Below are positions 41,563 through 50,278 of a stretch of 64,000 nucleotides of DNA, piece after piece. A program made the position numbers and the translations under genes. The notes beneath the pieces are model-generated. The model was not told the origin of the DNA. It ran no database searches and worked only from the letters and a program-made list of their open reading frames with translations. Positions within the stretch are counted from its first letter, which is position 1; each line of letters begins with the position of its first letter. The DNA is from MR-S7 sp000400995 (lineage in GTDB: Bacteria; Pseudomonadota; Gammaproteobacteria; Burkholderiales; Burkholderiaceae_C): contig NZ_CP152342.1 of NCBI RefSeq assembly GCF_045291395.1, positions 682,001-746,000 of the forward strand, given 5' to 3'.

Positions 41563-41923
41563 CGTGACCATGCCCCTGTGCCCCAGCACCGACCTGGTGG
41601 ACGGCGGGCCCGCCGTGGCCTTCGACGTGCGCTACGCGGGCGAGCACTGCCGCGCCTTCGCCATCCGCTACGAAGGCCGGGTGCACGCCTACCTGAACCG
41701 CTGCTCCCACGTGCCCATGGAGATGGACTACCAGGAAGGCCGGTTTTTCGACGACACCGGCCGCTGGCTGCTGTGCGCCACGCACGGCGCGGCCTACCAG
41801 CCCGACACCGGCGCCTGCGTCGGTGGGCCGTGCCGTGGCGGCCTGGTGAAGGTAGCCCTCTCGGAAGAGGGCGGGATGGTCCGCTGGCATACTGCCCCAC
41901 TGCTGCAACCCGTAGAGTTCTGA
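41555..41923 (+). CDS. Rieske [2Fe-2S] domain protein
   Basis: The 122-residue protein is a single Rieske domain. The cluster ligands are visible as Cys-x-His in NRCSHVPMEMDY and Cys-x2-His in LCATHGAAY, with 18 or so residues between. Start and HAD stop overlap by eight bases. Small Rieske proteins of this kind are often ferredoxins for unknown oxygenases; here it sits in the conserved rluC-HAD-Rieske-sppA order. Confidence 0.87.
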   Translation: MPDVTMPLCPSTDLVDGGPAVAFDVRYAGEHCRAFAIRYEGRVHAYLNRCSHVPMEMDYQEGRFFDDTGRWLLCATHGAAYQPDTGACVGGPCRGGLVKVALSEEGGMVRWHTAPLLQPVEF

Positions 41924-41927
41924 TTCC

Positions 41928-42965
41928 ATGACCGACCCCACCCGCACCGAACCCGCAGGTTTTGAGGGAAATCCGCCTCCGGCGCCCGACCTGTGGGCGC
42001 AAGCAGCTACGGAAAAAGGAGCAAGCAAGGCGGCGCCCGCCTGGGAGCGTGAAGTGCTCGAAAAGCTCGTGCTCGGAACGCTGAACGAGCAGCGCGCCGC
42101 GCGCCGCTGGCGCATCTTCTGGCGCTTCGCGTGGATCGTGATGGCGGCGGCCGTCGTCTGGGCGGTGCTCTCGCGCGACATCGCCGCGACCGCCAAGACC
42201 ACGCCGCACACGGCCGTGGTGGACGTGAAGGGCGAGATCGCCGCCGGTGCCGAGGCCAGCGCCGAGTTCGTCGTGGCCGCCATGCGCAGCGCGTTCGAGG
42301 ACTCGGGCTCGCAGGCCGTGGTGCTGCTCATCAACTCGCCGGGCGGCAGCCCCGTGCAGGCCGGCATCATCAACGACGAGATCACGCGCCTGAAGGCCAA
42401 GTACGACAAGCCGGTCTACGCCGTGGTGGAGGAAACCTGCGCCTCCGCCGCCTATTACATCGCCGCGGCGGCCGACGACATCTTCGTGGACAAGGCCAGC
42501 ATCGTAGGCAGCATCGGCGTGCTGATGGACGGCTTCGGCTTCACTGGCACCATGGAAAAGCTCGGCGTGGAGCGCCGCCTGCTCACCGCCGGCGAGAACA
42601 AGGGCTTCCTCGACCCCTTCAGCCCGCAGACCGAGACGCAGCGCGCCTACGCGCAGCAGATGCTCGACCAGATCCACCAGCAGTTCATCGCCGTGGTCAA
42701 GAAGGGCCGGGGCGACCGCCTGAAGACCACGCCCGAGACCTTCAGCGGCCTGTTCTGGACCGGCCAGCAGGCGGTGGAGATGGGCCTGGCCGACCAGATG
42801 GGCAACCTGGACTACGTGGCGCGCGAAGTGGTCAAGGCCGAGGAGGTCATCGACTACACCCGCCGCGACAACGTGGCCGAGCGCCTGGCCAAGAAGTTCG
42901 GCGCCGCCGTCGGCATGGGCGCCATGAAGGCGCTGGCCGCGCTGCAGGTGCCGCAGCTGCGTTAA
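41928..42965 (+). CDS. sppA: Signal peptide peptidase SppA, S49 family
   Basis: The 345-residue short-form SppA has one N-terminal membrane helix (about residues 63-82, WIVMAAAVVWAVLS) and a periplasmic serine-lysine protease domain. LINSPGGSP, the Ser in CASAAYYIA and ASIVGSIGVL are the family motifs. The cytoplasmic tail before the helix contains residues 11-30 (FEGNPPPAPDLWAQAATEKG), which are encoded by a dispersed palindromic element. Its stop overlaps the convergent MORN-like gene. Confidence 0.88.
   Translation: MTDPTRTEPAGFEGNPPPAPDLWAQAATEKGASKAAPAWEREVLEKLVLGTLNEQRAARRWRIFWRFAWIVMAAAVVWAVLSRDIAATAKTTPHTAVVDVKGEIAAGAEASAEFVVAAMRSAFEDSGSQAVVLLINSPGGSPVQAGIINDEITRLKAKYDKPVYAVVEETCASAAYYIAAAADDIFVDKASIVGSIGVLMDGFGFTGTMEKLGVERRLLTAGENKGFLDPFSPQTETQRAYAQQMLDQIHQQFIAVVKKGRGDRLKTTPETFSGLFWTGQQAVEMGLADQMGNLDYVAREVVKAEEVIDYTRRDNVAERLAKKFGAAVGMGAMKALAALQVPQLR
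41958..42018 (+). repeat. Dispersed palindromic element inside sppA, copy G
   Basis: GGTTTTGAGGGAAATCCGCC, TCCGGCGCCCGACCTGTGGG and CGCAAGCAGCTACGGAAAAA align with the GGCCTCCAGCGC...GCGCAAGCAGCTAT form of the element. It is translated in the N-terminal cytoplasmic tail. Several third-base changes suggest older age. Confidence 0.55.
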
Positions 42966-44143
42966 CTGCCGGTCAGGCCCGCCTTGCGCTGGCGCGAGCC
43001 GTCCTCCAGCAGCACATCGTCGGCCAGCAGGCGGCCGCTCTCGTCCCATTCCTTGCGCGTCTGCAGCCGCGTGCGGCCGCGTGCGTCGGGCTCGCCGTAG
43101 CCTTCTTCCAACGCGATGCGTCCGTTGGCGTGAAAGTGCTGTTGCACGCCGGTGGGCTGCCGGTCGGCCGTGAGCCGCTCCCGCCGCGCCAGGCGCCCGT
43201 CGTCGCCATGCAGCTCGCGCAGGACGCGCGCGGCCGGGCCTTCGCCGGCCAGCGCGGTGCGTTCGCGCAGCGCGCCGTTGAGGTACCAGCGCTCCACCAG
43301 CGTCTCGCGGCCTGCCGTGTAGCTGCGCTGCTCGACGAGCTGGCCCGATGCGCCCCACTGCCGCACCTGCGCGGGCGCGCCGCCCCGATGGGCGAGCGGG
43401 CGGTCGTCGGCCTCGTAGATGCGCTCCTCGCGCAGCACGGCCTTGCCGTTCTCGCTGCTGTAGCGGCGGTGCACGCGGCGGCCGTTCTCGAACAGCATCT
43501 GCGCGGCCGGCTGGCCGCCGGCATCCCACTCCATGGCGGTAAGCAGGCGGCCTTGTTCGTAGCGCATCTGCGCGGCCTTGGCGCCTGATGCGGTGTGGAG
43601 CACCGTTTCCGCCGCGCCGCCGAAGCCGCACAGCGGGCGGTCTTCGGGCAGCACGCTCGCAGTGGGGCACATCAGCCGCGTGGGCTGGCCGGCGGCGTTG
43701 TACTCCACGGAGAACTGCTCGCGCCCGTCGGCGTGGAACGCGAGGCGCTCCAGCTGCCCCTGCGCATCGAGGCGGCGCACTGGTCCCTGCGTGCGCCCGT
43801 TCTCGGCGAATTCCTCGCGCCGCAGCTGGCCGTTCGGCCAGAATTCCGCCACGCGGCCCTGGCTGTTGCCGCGCTCGTTCACATGGCGCTCGCGCTGCAG
43901 GCGCCCTTCGCGGTCGTAGAAGCGCTGCAGCCCCAGGTATTTGCCGCCGCGCAGTTCCTGCTCCCGCTGCAGGTGGCCCGTGTCCTCGTCGCGGCAGCGC
44001 AGCAGGCCCGTGAGGCCGGCGGTTTCGGCGCCGTTCGACGGGTTCACGGGCTTGCCGTTCATTTCGCAGCGAATAATGGCCCCGGCGCTTGTCCAGCAAG
44101 CGCAAGCAGCTATGGAAATGAGAGCTTTGCGCAGCAGGGGCAT
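42962..44143 (-). CDS. Secreted MORN-like/YwqK-type repeat protein
   Basis: The 393-residue protein has a signal peptide (ALISIAACACWTSAGAI) and then about ten short beta-hairpin repeats of the pattern EFWPNGQLRREE, RYSSENGKAV, RWYLNGALRERT, HFHANGRIALEE, like MORN or YwqK-family repeats. It probably forms an extended beta-sheet solenoid in the periplasm. Its function is unknown; the annotation antitoxin used for YwqK relatives is not supported here. The signal peptide is largely encoded by a dispersed palindromic element. Confidence 0.65.
   Translation of the reverse strand: MPLLRKALISIAACACWTSAGAIIRCEMNGKPVNPSNGAETAGLTGLLRCRDEDTGHLQREQELRGGKYLGLQRFYDREGRLQRERHVNERGNSQGRVAEFWPNGQLRREEFAENGRTQGPVRRLDAQGQLERLAFHADGREQFSVEYNAAGQPTRLMCPTASVLPEDRPLCGFGGAAETVLHTASGAKAAQMRYEQGRLLTAMEWDAGGQPAAQMLFENGRRVHRRYSSENGKAVLREERIYEADDRPLAHRGGAPAQVRQWGASGQLVEQRSYTAGRETLVERWYLNGALRERTALAGEGPAARVLRELHGDDGRLARRERLTADRQPTGVQQHFHANGRIALEEGYGEPDARGRTRLQTRKEWDESGRLLADDVLLEDGSRQRKAGLTGS
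44074..44122 (-). repeat. Dispersed palindromic element encoding a signal peptide, copy H
   Basis: On the minus strand this near-consensus copy reads ATTTCCATAGCTGCTTGCGC, TTGCTGGACAAGCGCCGGGG, CCATTATT and encodes ISIAACACWTSAGAII, the hydrophobic core and cleavage region of the MORN-like protein. Confidence 0.75.
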
Positions 44144-44148
44144 GGCGG

Positions 44149-44919
44149 TCAGCGGCCGATGGCGAACACCACCGGGGTGCGGTTGTCAGGGGCCTCGCCG
44201 TGCTGGCGCCATTGGCGCACGAGGCGGCTTTCCACGCGTGCCTGCGCGAGCGTGAGGCCCGCCGCGATGGCCAGGCGCGTGTTCGGCTGCAGGTGCTGCA
44301 GCAGCGCCTGCCACAGCGCGGCATTGCGGTAGGGCGTTTCGATGAAAAGCTGGCTCTGGCCCTGCTTGAGCGCCAGGCCTTCGAGCGCGCGGATGCGTTC
44401 GGCGCGCTCGCCCGCGTCCTGCGGCAGGTAGCCCGTGAACGCGAAGTTCTGCCCGTTCAGCCCGCTGGCGGCCAGCGCCAGCAGCAGCGAGACGGGGCCC
44501 ACGAGCGGCACGACGCGTGCGCCCGCGTCGTGCGCGGCGCGGACCACGGAGCTGCCCGGGTCGGCCACGGCGGGCATGCCGGCTTCGCTGACCAGGCCCA
44601 TGTCCTGGCCTGCGAGCAGCGGCGCGATGAGCGGGGCGGCATCGAACTGGCCGCCATGGTCGCCCTTCTTGTGCACTTCGCGCGGCAGCTCGGTGATCTG
44701 CTGCGCCTGCAGCGGCGCGGCCAGCGGGTGCAGCGCGTCGATGCGCTTCAGGTAGGCGCGGCAGCTCTTGGCGTTCTCGCAGACCCAGTGCGTGAGGCGT
44801 GCGGCGGTGCGCAGCGTGCCTTCGGGCAGCGCGTCCTGCAGCGGGGCCTGCGCCTCGCAGCCGAAGTCGAGCGGCGCGGGCACAAGGTAGAGCGTGCCGG
44901 GTGCGGCGGGCGTGCTCAT
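44149..44919 (-). CDS. RsmI-like SAM-dependent methyltransferase
   Basis: The 256-residue protein belongs to the tetrapyrrole-methylase fold, close to the 16S rRNA methyltransferase RsmI: TLYLVPAPLDFG, SEAGMPAVADPGSSVV, VPLVGPVSLLLALAASGL and FTGYLP. RsmI modifies C1402 of 16S rRNA, but this paralogue group may have another target. The start overlaps the maf stop (ATGA). Confidence 0.8.
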   Translation of the reverse strand: MSTPAAPGTLYLVPAPLDFGCEAQAPLQDALPEGTLRTAARLTHWVCENAKSCRAYLKRIDALHPLAAPLQAQQITELPREVHKKGDHGGQFDAAPLIAPLLAGQDMGLVSEAGMPAVADPGSSVVRAAHDAGARVVPLVGPVSLLLALAASGLNGQNFAFTGYLPQDAGERAERIRALEGLALKQGQSQLFIETPYRNAALWQALLQHLQPNTRLAIAAGLTLAQARVESRLVRQWRQHGEAPDNRTPVVFAIGR

Positions 44920-45515
44920 GGCAGCACCAGCCCGGCGGCGCGCAGCATGCGGCAGGTGCGGATCAGCGGCAGGCCGACGAGGGCCGTGGGGTCGTCGCTC
45001 ACGATGGCGTCGAGCAGGCTGATGCCCAGGCCTTCGCTCTTGGCGCTGCCCGCGCAGTCGTAGGGGGTTTCGGCTTGCAGGTAGCGCTCGATCTCGGCGT
45101 CGTCCAGGTCGCGGAAGCGCACCTCCACGGGGGCGATGTCCACCTGTGCGAAGCCCGTGGCCTGGCACACCACGGCCACGGCGGTCTGGAAGACTACCGT
45201 GCGCCCGCGCATCTGCCGCAACTGCGCCGTGGCGCGCTCGTGCGTGCCGGGCTTGCCCAGGGGCTGGCCCGCGAGGTCCGCCACCTGGTCGGAGCCGATC
45301 ACCACGGCCTGCGGGTGCTGGGCGGCCACCGCTCGGGCCTTGGCCTGCGCGAGGCGCAGGGCCAGCGCACGCGGGGCCTCGCCGGGCAGCGGGGTTTCGT
45401 CCACGTCGGGGGCCGCCACGTCGAAGGGCAGGCCCAGGCGGGCCAGCAGCTCGCGCCGGTAGCGGGAGGTTGATCCCAGGACCAGGGAATAGGGCGGGCG
45501 GACGGGTTCAGGCAT
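44916..45515 (-). CDS. maf: Maf-like nucleotide pyrophosphatase, YceF type
   Basis: The 199-residue protein hydrolyses non-canonical nucleotides (m7GTP for the YceF subgroup). LVLGSTSRYRRELLARL, DVDET, VIGSDQVA and the subgroup motif GSAKSEGLGI are present. It is divergent from yceD, as is usual in proteobacteria. Confidence 0.9.
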   Translation of the reverse strand: MPEPVRPPYSLVLGSTSRYRRELLARLGLPFDVAAPDVDETPLPGEAPRALALRLAQAKARAVAAQHPQAVVIGSDQVADLAGQPLGKPGTHERATAQLRQMRGRTVVFQTAVAVVCQATGFAQVDIAPVEVRFRDLDDAEIERYLQAETPYDCAGSAKSEGLGISLLDAIVSDDPTALVGLPLIRTCRMLRAAGLVLP

Positions 45516-45541
45516 GGCTTGATTCTCTTACACTGCCGCCC

Positions 45542-46086
45542 ATGACCAAGGAACACTCCCCGACCGGCTGGACGTCAAGGCCTTCGCACAGGCTGGCGGA
45601 CACCTGTCCGGTCATGACACCCTGCTCAAGTACAAGCGCCTGGCCGAGGAGGCCCAGGGCCTGCACCCCGACCTGCGCGTCGATTGGCAGGCCGATGGCG
45701 AAGTGCGCGCCACCCACGGCATCGGCGGCCAGATCTGGCTGCGGCTGAAGGCGGAGGCCACCTTCCCCATGATCTGCCAGCGCTGCTTGCACCCGGTGGA
45801 CGTGCCGCTCGCCGTGGACCGCGAATTCCGATTCGTGGCCGACGAGGCCACGGCCGAGGCGCTGGACGAGTCCAGCGATGAAGACCTGCTGGCCCTGAGC
45901 CGCGAATTCAACCTGCGCGAGCTCATCGAGGACGAACTGCTCATGGAGCTGCCCGTGGTGCCGCGCCACGACGAATGCCCCACCGACGTGAAGATGGCTT
46001 CGAGCGACGAGGACTTCGAGGAGGCCAGCGCCGACAAGCCCAACCCCTTCGCCGCGCTGGCCGGGCTGCGCAAGCCCGGTGCGTAG
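45542..46086 (+). CDS. yceD: YceD/DUF177 family protein, apparent 1-bp frameshift
   Basis: Reading from ATG 45542 gives MTKEHSP and then leaves frame. One extra C in the run 45558-45561 restores a single 181-residue protein (PDRLDVKAFAQAGGHLSGHD onward). The rest carries the DUF177 features: ICQRC and an acidic C-terminal half (DEDFEEA). YceD-type proteins lie before rpmF and are linked to 23S rRNA maturation. The intact downstream frame suggests a sequence error or a very recent mutation. The unshifted open frame alone begins with a GTG at 45703. Confidence 0.82.
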
Positions 46087-46104
46087 GCCGAAAAGGAGTT
46101 GGGC

Positions 46105-46110
46105 TATAAT
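46105..46110 (+). promoter_or_regulatory. Candidate -10 element upstream of rpmF
   Basis: A perfect TATAAT lies 83 bp before the rpmF ATG, just after yceD. No good -35 is seen at the standard distance. It may give extra transcription of rpmF-plsX. Confidence 0.4.
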
Positions 46111-46192
46111 TGAGGGCTTCGCGCGAATCCCCTCGTGTCTTCAATGGGCTGATCGCGTTTTTACCAACCCTTCAAGACCCTAGGAGCCGAAC

Positions 46193-46375
46193 ATGGCTGT
46201 TCAGCAAAACAAAAAGTCCCCTTCCAAGCGCGGCATGCACCGCTCGCACAACGCCCTGACGGTGCCTGGCATCGCAGTGGAACCCACCACCGGCGAAACC
46301 CACCTGCGCCACCACATCAGCCCCAACGGCGTGTACCGTGGCCGCCAGGTGCTGAAGAACAAGTCCGAAGCCTGA
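46193..46375 (+). CDS. rpmF: 50S ribosomal protein L32
   Basis: The 60-residue protein MAVQQNKKSPSKRGMHRSHN is typical L32 and is followed by HHISPNGVYRGRQVL. The proteobacterial form without the zinc ribbon cysteines is seen. A TAGGAG site precedes the ATG. It sits between yceD and plsX in the conserved order. Confidence 0.97.
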   Translation: MAVQQNKKSPSKRGMHRSHNALTVPGIAVEPTTGETHLRHHISPNGVYRGRQVLKNKSEA

Positions 46376-46395
46376 TCTCCATCAGGCCCGCTTCG

Positions 46396-46436
46396 AGGCC
46401 CGTTGCTACTTACGTAGCGCGGGCCTTTGTCGTTTT
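46396..46436 (+). terminator. Hairpin between rpmF and plsX
   Basis: AGGCCCG (46396-46402) pairs with CGGGCCT (46420-46426), enclosing a second stem GCTAC/GTAGC, followed by TTGTCGTTTT. The T-tract is interrupted, so it should end or attenuate transcription only partly before plsX. Confidence 0.6.
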
Positions 46437-46447
46437 AATATCCGCCG

Positions 46448-47506
46448 ATGACCATCACACTGGCTGTTGACTGCATGGGGGGCGACCACGGCCCCGGCGT
46501 CACGCTTCCCGCGTGCCGCCAGTTCCTCGACCACCATCCCGAAGCGCGCCTGCTGCTCGTCGGCCAGCAGGCCAGCCTGCAGGGCTTCTCGCACGATCGG
46601 GCCACGGTCGTGCCCGCATCCGAGGTGGTAACGATGGACGACCCGGTCGAAGTCGCGCTGCGCCGCAAGAAGGATTCGTCCATGCGCGTGGCGATCCAGC
46701 AGGTCAAGGACGGGGCGGCCCAGGCAGCGGTGTCCGCCGGGAACACGGGCGCGCTGATGGCGATCGCGCGCTACCTGCTCAAGACGCTGGACGGCATCGA
46801 CCGCCCCGCCATCGCCACCCAACTGCCCCACGCCAAGGGCGGCGCCACCACGGTGCTGGACCTGGGCGCGAACGTCGATTGCACAGCCGAACACCTGTTG
46901 CAGTTCGCCGTGATGGGCTCGGCGCTGGTGTCCGTGCTGCAGGACCGCGAGGAGCCTGCCGTGGGTCTGCTCAACGTCGGCGAGGAAGTCATCAAAGGTA
47001 GCGAAGTCATTAAAAGGGCAGGCGAATTGCTGCGTTCTGCCGCCAACTCCGGCGATCTCAAATTCCACGGCAACGTCGAGGGCAATGACATTTTCAAGGG
47101 CACGGTGGACATCGTGGTCTGTGATGGCTTCGTGGGCAACGTGGCGCTCAAGGCCAGCGAGGGTGTCGCATCCATGATCGCGGGAATACTCAAGCAGGAG
47201 TTTTCGCGCAACATCTTCACGAAAATCGCTGCGATCGTCGCTTATCCCGTGCTATCGGCCCTCATGCGGCGCGTTGATCACCGCCGCTACAACGGCGCGG
47301 CGCTGCTGGGCCTGCGCGGCCTGGTGTTCAAGAGCCACGGCTCGGCCGACGCGCTGGCCTTCGAGCAGGCGTTGAACCGGGCGTATGATGCGGCCCGCAA
47401 CAACCTGCTCGACCGCGTCCGCACGCGGGTCGCACACGCGGCGCCCTTGCTGGCAGCCGCCGATGCCCAGCCCGAACCCGGAACTGCCGCCGCAGCCACA
47501 CATTGA
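46448..47506 (+). CDS. plsX: Phosphate acyltransferase PlsX
   Basis: The 352-residue enzyme makes acyl-phosphate from acyl-ACP for phospholipid synthesis. It begins TLAVDCMGGDHGP and has SAGNTGALMAIA, LDLGANVDC, VCDGFVGNVALK and HGSADALAFEQAL. Its stop overlaps fabH (TGATG). Confidence 0.95.
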   Translation: MTITLAVDCMGGDHGPGVTLPACRQFLDHHPEARLLLVGQQASLQGFSHDRATVVPASEVVTMDDPVEVALRRKKDSSMRVAIQQVKDGAAQAAVSAGNTGALMAIARYLLKTLDGIDRPAIATQLPHAKGGATTVLDLGANVDCTAEHLLQFAVMGSALVSVLQDREEPAVGLLNVGEEVIKGSEVIKRAGELLRSAANSGDLKFHGNVEGNDIFKGTVDIVVCDGFVGNVALKASEGVASMIAGILKQEFSRNIFTKIAAIVAYPVLSALMRRVDHRRYNGAALLGLRGLVFKSHGSADALAFEQALNRAYDAARNNLLDRVRTRVAHAAPLLAAADAQPEPGTAAAATH

Positions 47507-48483
47507 TGAGACGCTATTCCCGTATTGCCGGCACCGGCAGCAGCCTGCCGCCGCGCCGTGTGACCAACGATGACCTGGTGGCCCAGCTGGCGCAGCAAGG
47601 CATCGAGACGTCCGACGAATGGATCGTGGAGCGCACCGGCATCCGCTCCCGCCACTTCGCCGAGCGCGACGTGGCCAGCAGCGACCTGGCGCTGGAAGCC
47701 TCTCGCCGTGCCCTGGAGGCCGCAGGCCGCCAGCCGCAGGACATTGACCTGATCATCGTCGCCACGTCCACGCCGGACATGGTGTTTCCCTCCACCGCCT
47801 GCATCCTCCAGCACAAGCTGGGCGCGAACGGCTGCCCCGCCTTCGACGTGCAGGCCGTGTGCAGTGGCTTCGTCTATGCGCTCACGGTGGCGGACGCCAT
47901 GATCCAGTCAGGTGCCGCCAGCCGCGCGCTGGTCGTCGGGGCGGAGGTGTTCAGCCGCATCCTCGACTTCAAGGACCGCACCACCTGTGTGCTCTTCGGC
48001 GACGGCGCTGGCGCCGTGGTGCTGGAGGCCTCGGAAACGCCCGGCATCCTGGCCAGCGACCTGCATGCCGACGGCAGCCACGTGGGCATTCTGTGCGTGC
48101 CCGGCAATGTCTATGGCGGCCAGATCCTGGGCGACCCGCTGCTCAAGATGGACGGGCAGGCCGTGTTCAAGCTCGCCGTGGGCTTGCTGGACAAGGCCGC
48201 GCGCGCCACGCTGGACAAGGCGGGCCTCACCGATGCCGACATCGACTGGCTGATCCCGCACCAGGCCAACATCCGCATCATGCAGAGCACGGCGCGCAAG
48301 CTGAAGCTGCCCATGGACAAGGTGGTGGTCACGGTGGACCAGCACGGCAACACCTCGGCGGCTTCCATTCCCCTGGCGCTGGACCACGCGGTGCGCGCGG
48401 GCCAGGTCAAGCCGGGGCAGACCGTGCTGCTCGAAGGCGTGGGTGGCGGTTTCACCTGGGGTGCTGTACTCCTGAAAATATAG
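47506..48483 (+). CDS. fabH: 3-oxoacyl-ACP synthase III
   Basis: The 325-residue enzyme starts fatty-acid elongation by condensing acetyl-CoA with malonyl-ACP. Catalytic Cys119 is in AVCSGF, His in PHQAN and Asn in GNTSAAS. It lies between plsX and fabD. The last codons and TAG stop (48481-48483) come from the edge of a dispersed palindromic element. Confidence 0.95.
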   Translation: MRRYSRIAGTGSSLPPRRVTNDDLVAQLAQQGIETSDEWIVERTGIRSRHFAERDVASSDLALEASRRALEAAGRQPQDIDLIIVATSTPDMVFPSTACILQHKLGANGCPAFDVQAVCSGFVYALTVADAMIQSGAASRALVVGAEVFSRILDFKDRTTCVLFGDGAGAVVLEASETPGILASDLHADGSHVGILCVPGNVYGGQILGDPLLKMDGQAVFKLAVGLLDKAARATLDKAGLTDADIDWLIPHQANIRIMQSTARKLKLPMDKVVVTVDQHGNTSAASIPLALDHAVRAGQVKPGQTVLLEGVGGGFTWGAVLLKI

Positions 48484-48523
48484 CTGCTTGCGCTTGCTGG
48501 ATAAGCGCTGGAGCCTGATTCCA
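48472..48523. repeat. Dispersed palindromic element at the end of fabH, copy I
   Basis: CTGAAAATATAGCTGCTTGC, GCTTGCTGGATAAGCGCTGG and AGCCTGATT give a clean copy. It overlaps the last codons of fabH and supplies its stop, and fills most of the gap to fabD. Confidence 0.8.
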
Positions 48524-48543
48524 TTCAAAACCAAGAAGAGACA

Positions 48544-49497
48544 ATGGCACACAACTTTGCATTCGTGTTCCCCGGCCAGGGCTCGCAGTCCGTGGGCATG
48601 CTCGATGCGTGGGGCGATCATCCCGCGGTGGCCGAGACGCTGCGCGAGGCGTCCGACGCATTGGGCGAGGACGTGGGCGCATTGATCCACGGCGGCCCCA
48701 AGGAGGCGCTGGCCCTCACCACCAACACCCAGCCCGTGATGCTGGTGGCCGGCGTGGCCGCCTGGCGCGTCTGGCGTGCCGAGGGTGGCGCGCTGCCCTC
48801 GGCCGTCGCCGGGCATTCGCTGGGCGAATACGCTGCACTCGTCGCCTCGGGCGTGCTGACGCTGGCCCAGGCCGCGCCGCTGGTGCGCCTGCGCGCCGCC
48901 GCCATGCAGGAGGCCGTGCCCGTGGGCACGGGCGCCATGGCCGCCATCCTGGGGCTGGACGCCGCCAAGGTCATCGCCGGCTGCGCCGAGGCGACCGCGA
49001 GCTTCGGCGCGGGTTCGCCCGAGGTGGTCGAGGCCGTGAACTTCAACGACCCCATGCAGACCGTCATTGCCGGCAGCAAGGCCGGCGTCGAGAAGGGCTG
49101 CGAAATGCTCAAGGCCGCTGGTGCCAAGCGCGCGTTGCCGCTGCCCGTGTCGGCGCCTTTCCACTCCAGCCTCATGAAGCCCGCCGCAGAGAAGCTGCGT
49201 GCCGCCCTGGCCGCGCTGACGCTGGAAGCGCCGCAGATCCCCGTGGTCAACAACGTGGACGTGGCCGTGCAGCAAGATGCCGACGCCATCCGCGACGCGC
49301 TTTACCGCCAGGCCTTCGGTCCGGTGCGCTGGGTGGAGTGCTTGCAGGCGTTGAAGGCGCGCGGCATCACCCATGTCGTCGAATGCGGTCCCGGCAAGGT
49401 GCTGGCCGGCATGACCAAGCGCATCGACCCCGAGCTGGTCGGCGCCTCCCTGTACGATCCGGCCACCCTGGCCGAAACCCGAGAGCTGCTGGCATGA
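48544..49497 (+). CDS. fabD: Malonyl-CoA:ACP acyltransferase
   Basis: The 317-residue enzyme transfers malonyl groups to ACP. FPGQGSQSVGM is at the start, the nucleophile Ser92 is in GHSLGEYAAL, and SAPFHSSLM carries the catalytic His. An AGAAGAG site precedes the ATG. The stop overlaps fabG (ATGA). Confidence 0.95.
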   Translation: MAHNFAFVFPGQGSQSVGMLDAWGDHPAVAETLREASDALGEDVGALIHGGPKEALALTTNTQPVMLVAGVAAWRVWRAEGGALPSAVAGHSLGEYAALVASGVLTLAQAAPLVRLRAAAMQEAVPVGTGAMAAILGLDAAKVIAGCAEATASFGAGSPEVVEAVNFNDPMQTVIAGSKAGVEKGCEMLKAAGAKRALPLPVSAPFHSSLMKPAAEKLRAALAALTLEAPQIPVVNNVDVAVQQDADAIRDALYRQAFGPVRWVECLQALKARGITHVVECGPGKVLAGMTKRIDPELVGASLYDPATLAETRELLA

Positions 49498-50237
49498 GCG
49501 AATCCACGACCCCTTCCCAGACCGCGCTGGTCACCGGCGCGACGCGCGGTATCGGCGCGGCCATCGCCGCCGAACTGGCGGCCCGCGGCCTGCGCGTGAT
49601 CGGCACGGCCACCACCGACGAAGGCGCGGCGCGCATCACCGAAGCGCTCTCCGCCCACGGCGGCAGGGGCGTGAAGCTGAACGTGACCGATGGCGCCGCC
49701 GTGGATGCGCTGATTGATGCCATCGTGAAAGAGCACGGCGGCCTGCACGTGCTGGTGAACAACGCCGGCATCACGCGCGACACGCTTGCCATGCGCATGA
49801 AGGACGACGACTGGGACGCGGTGCTGGACACCAACCTCAAGGCCGTCTTTCGCGTGAGCCGCGCGGCCATCCGGCCCATGATGAAGCAGCGCTTCGGCCG
49901 CATCATCAGCATCACCAGTGTGGTCGGCGCCTCGGGCAACCCCGGCCAGGCCAACTATGCTGCTGCCAAGGCCGGCGTGGCCGGCATGACCCGCGCCCTG
50001 GCGCGCGAGCTGGGTAGCCGCGGCATCACGGTGAACTGCGTGGCCCCCGGCTTCATCGCCACCGACATGACGGCCGACCTGCCCGAAGAACAGAAGAAGG
50101 CCCTCAAATCCCAGATCGCCATGGGGGATCTGGGGCAGCCGAGCGACATTGCGCATGCGGTCGCCTACCTCGCATCGCAGGGCGCTGGCTATGTGACGGG
50201 GCAGGAATTGCACGTCAATGGCGGCATGTACATGTAG
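49494..50237 (+). CDS. fabG: 3-oxoacyl-ACP reductase
   Basis: The 247-residue SDR has TGATRGIG (NADPH binding), NNAG, catalytic Ser in ITSVVG, YAAAKAG (Tyr-x3-Lys) and VAPGFI. It reduces 3-oxoacyl-ACP in the elongation cycle. It lies between fabD and acpP in the usual order. Confidence 0.96.
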   Translation: MSESTTPSQTALVTGATRGIGAAIAAELAARGLRVIGTATTDEGAARITEALSAHGGRGVKLNVTDGAAVDALIDAIVKEHGGLHVLVNNAGITRDTLAMRMKDDDWDAVLDTNLKAVFRVSRAAIRPMMKQRFGRIISITSVVGASGNPGQANYAAAKAGVAGMTRALARELGSRGITVNCVAPGFIATDMTADLPEEQKKALKSQIAMGDLGQPSDIAHAVAYLASQGAGYVTGQELHVNGGMYM

Positions 50238-50278
50238 TTGAAGCAAATTGACGCCGGATCGTCCGTGCGGCGGGCTGC

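Noticed and set aside
42962..44143. MORN-like gene considered as an antitoxin because of YwqK-type annotation
   Set aside because: It has a signal peptide and no toxin gene is adjacent; only the repeat architecture is shared.
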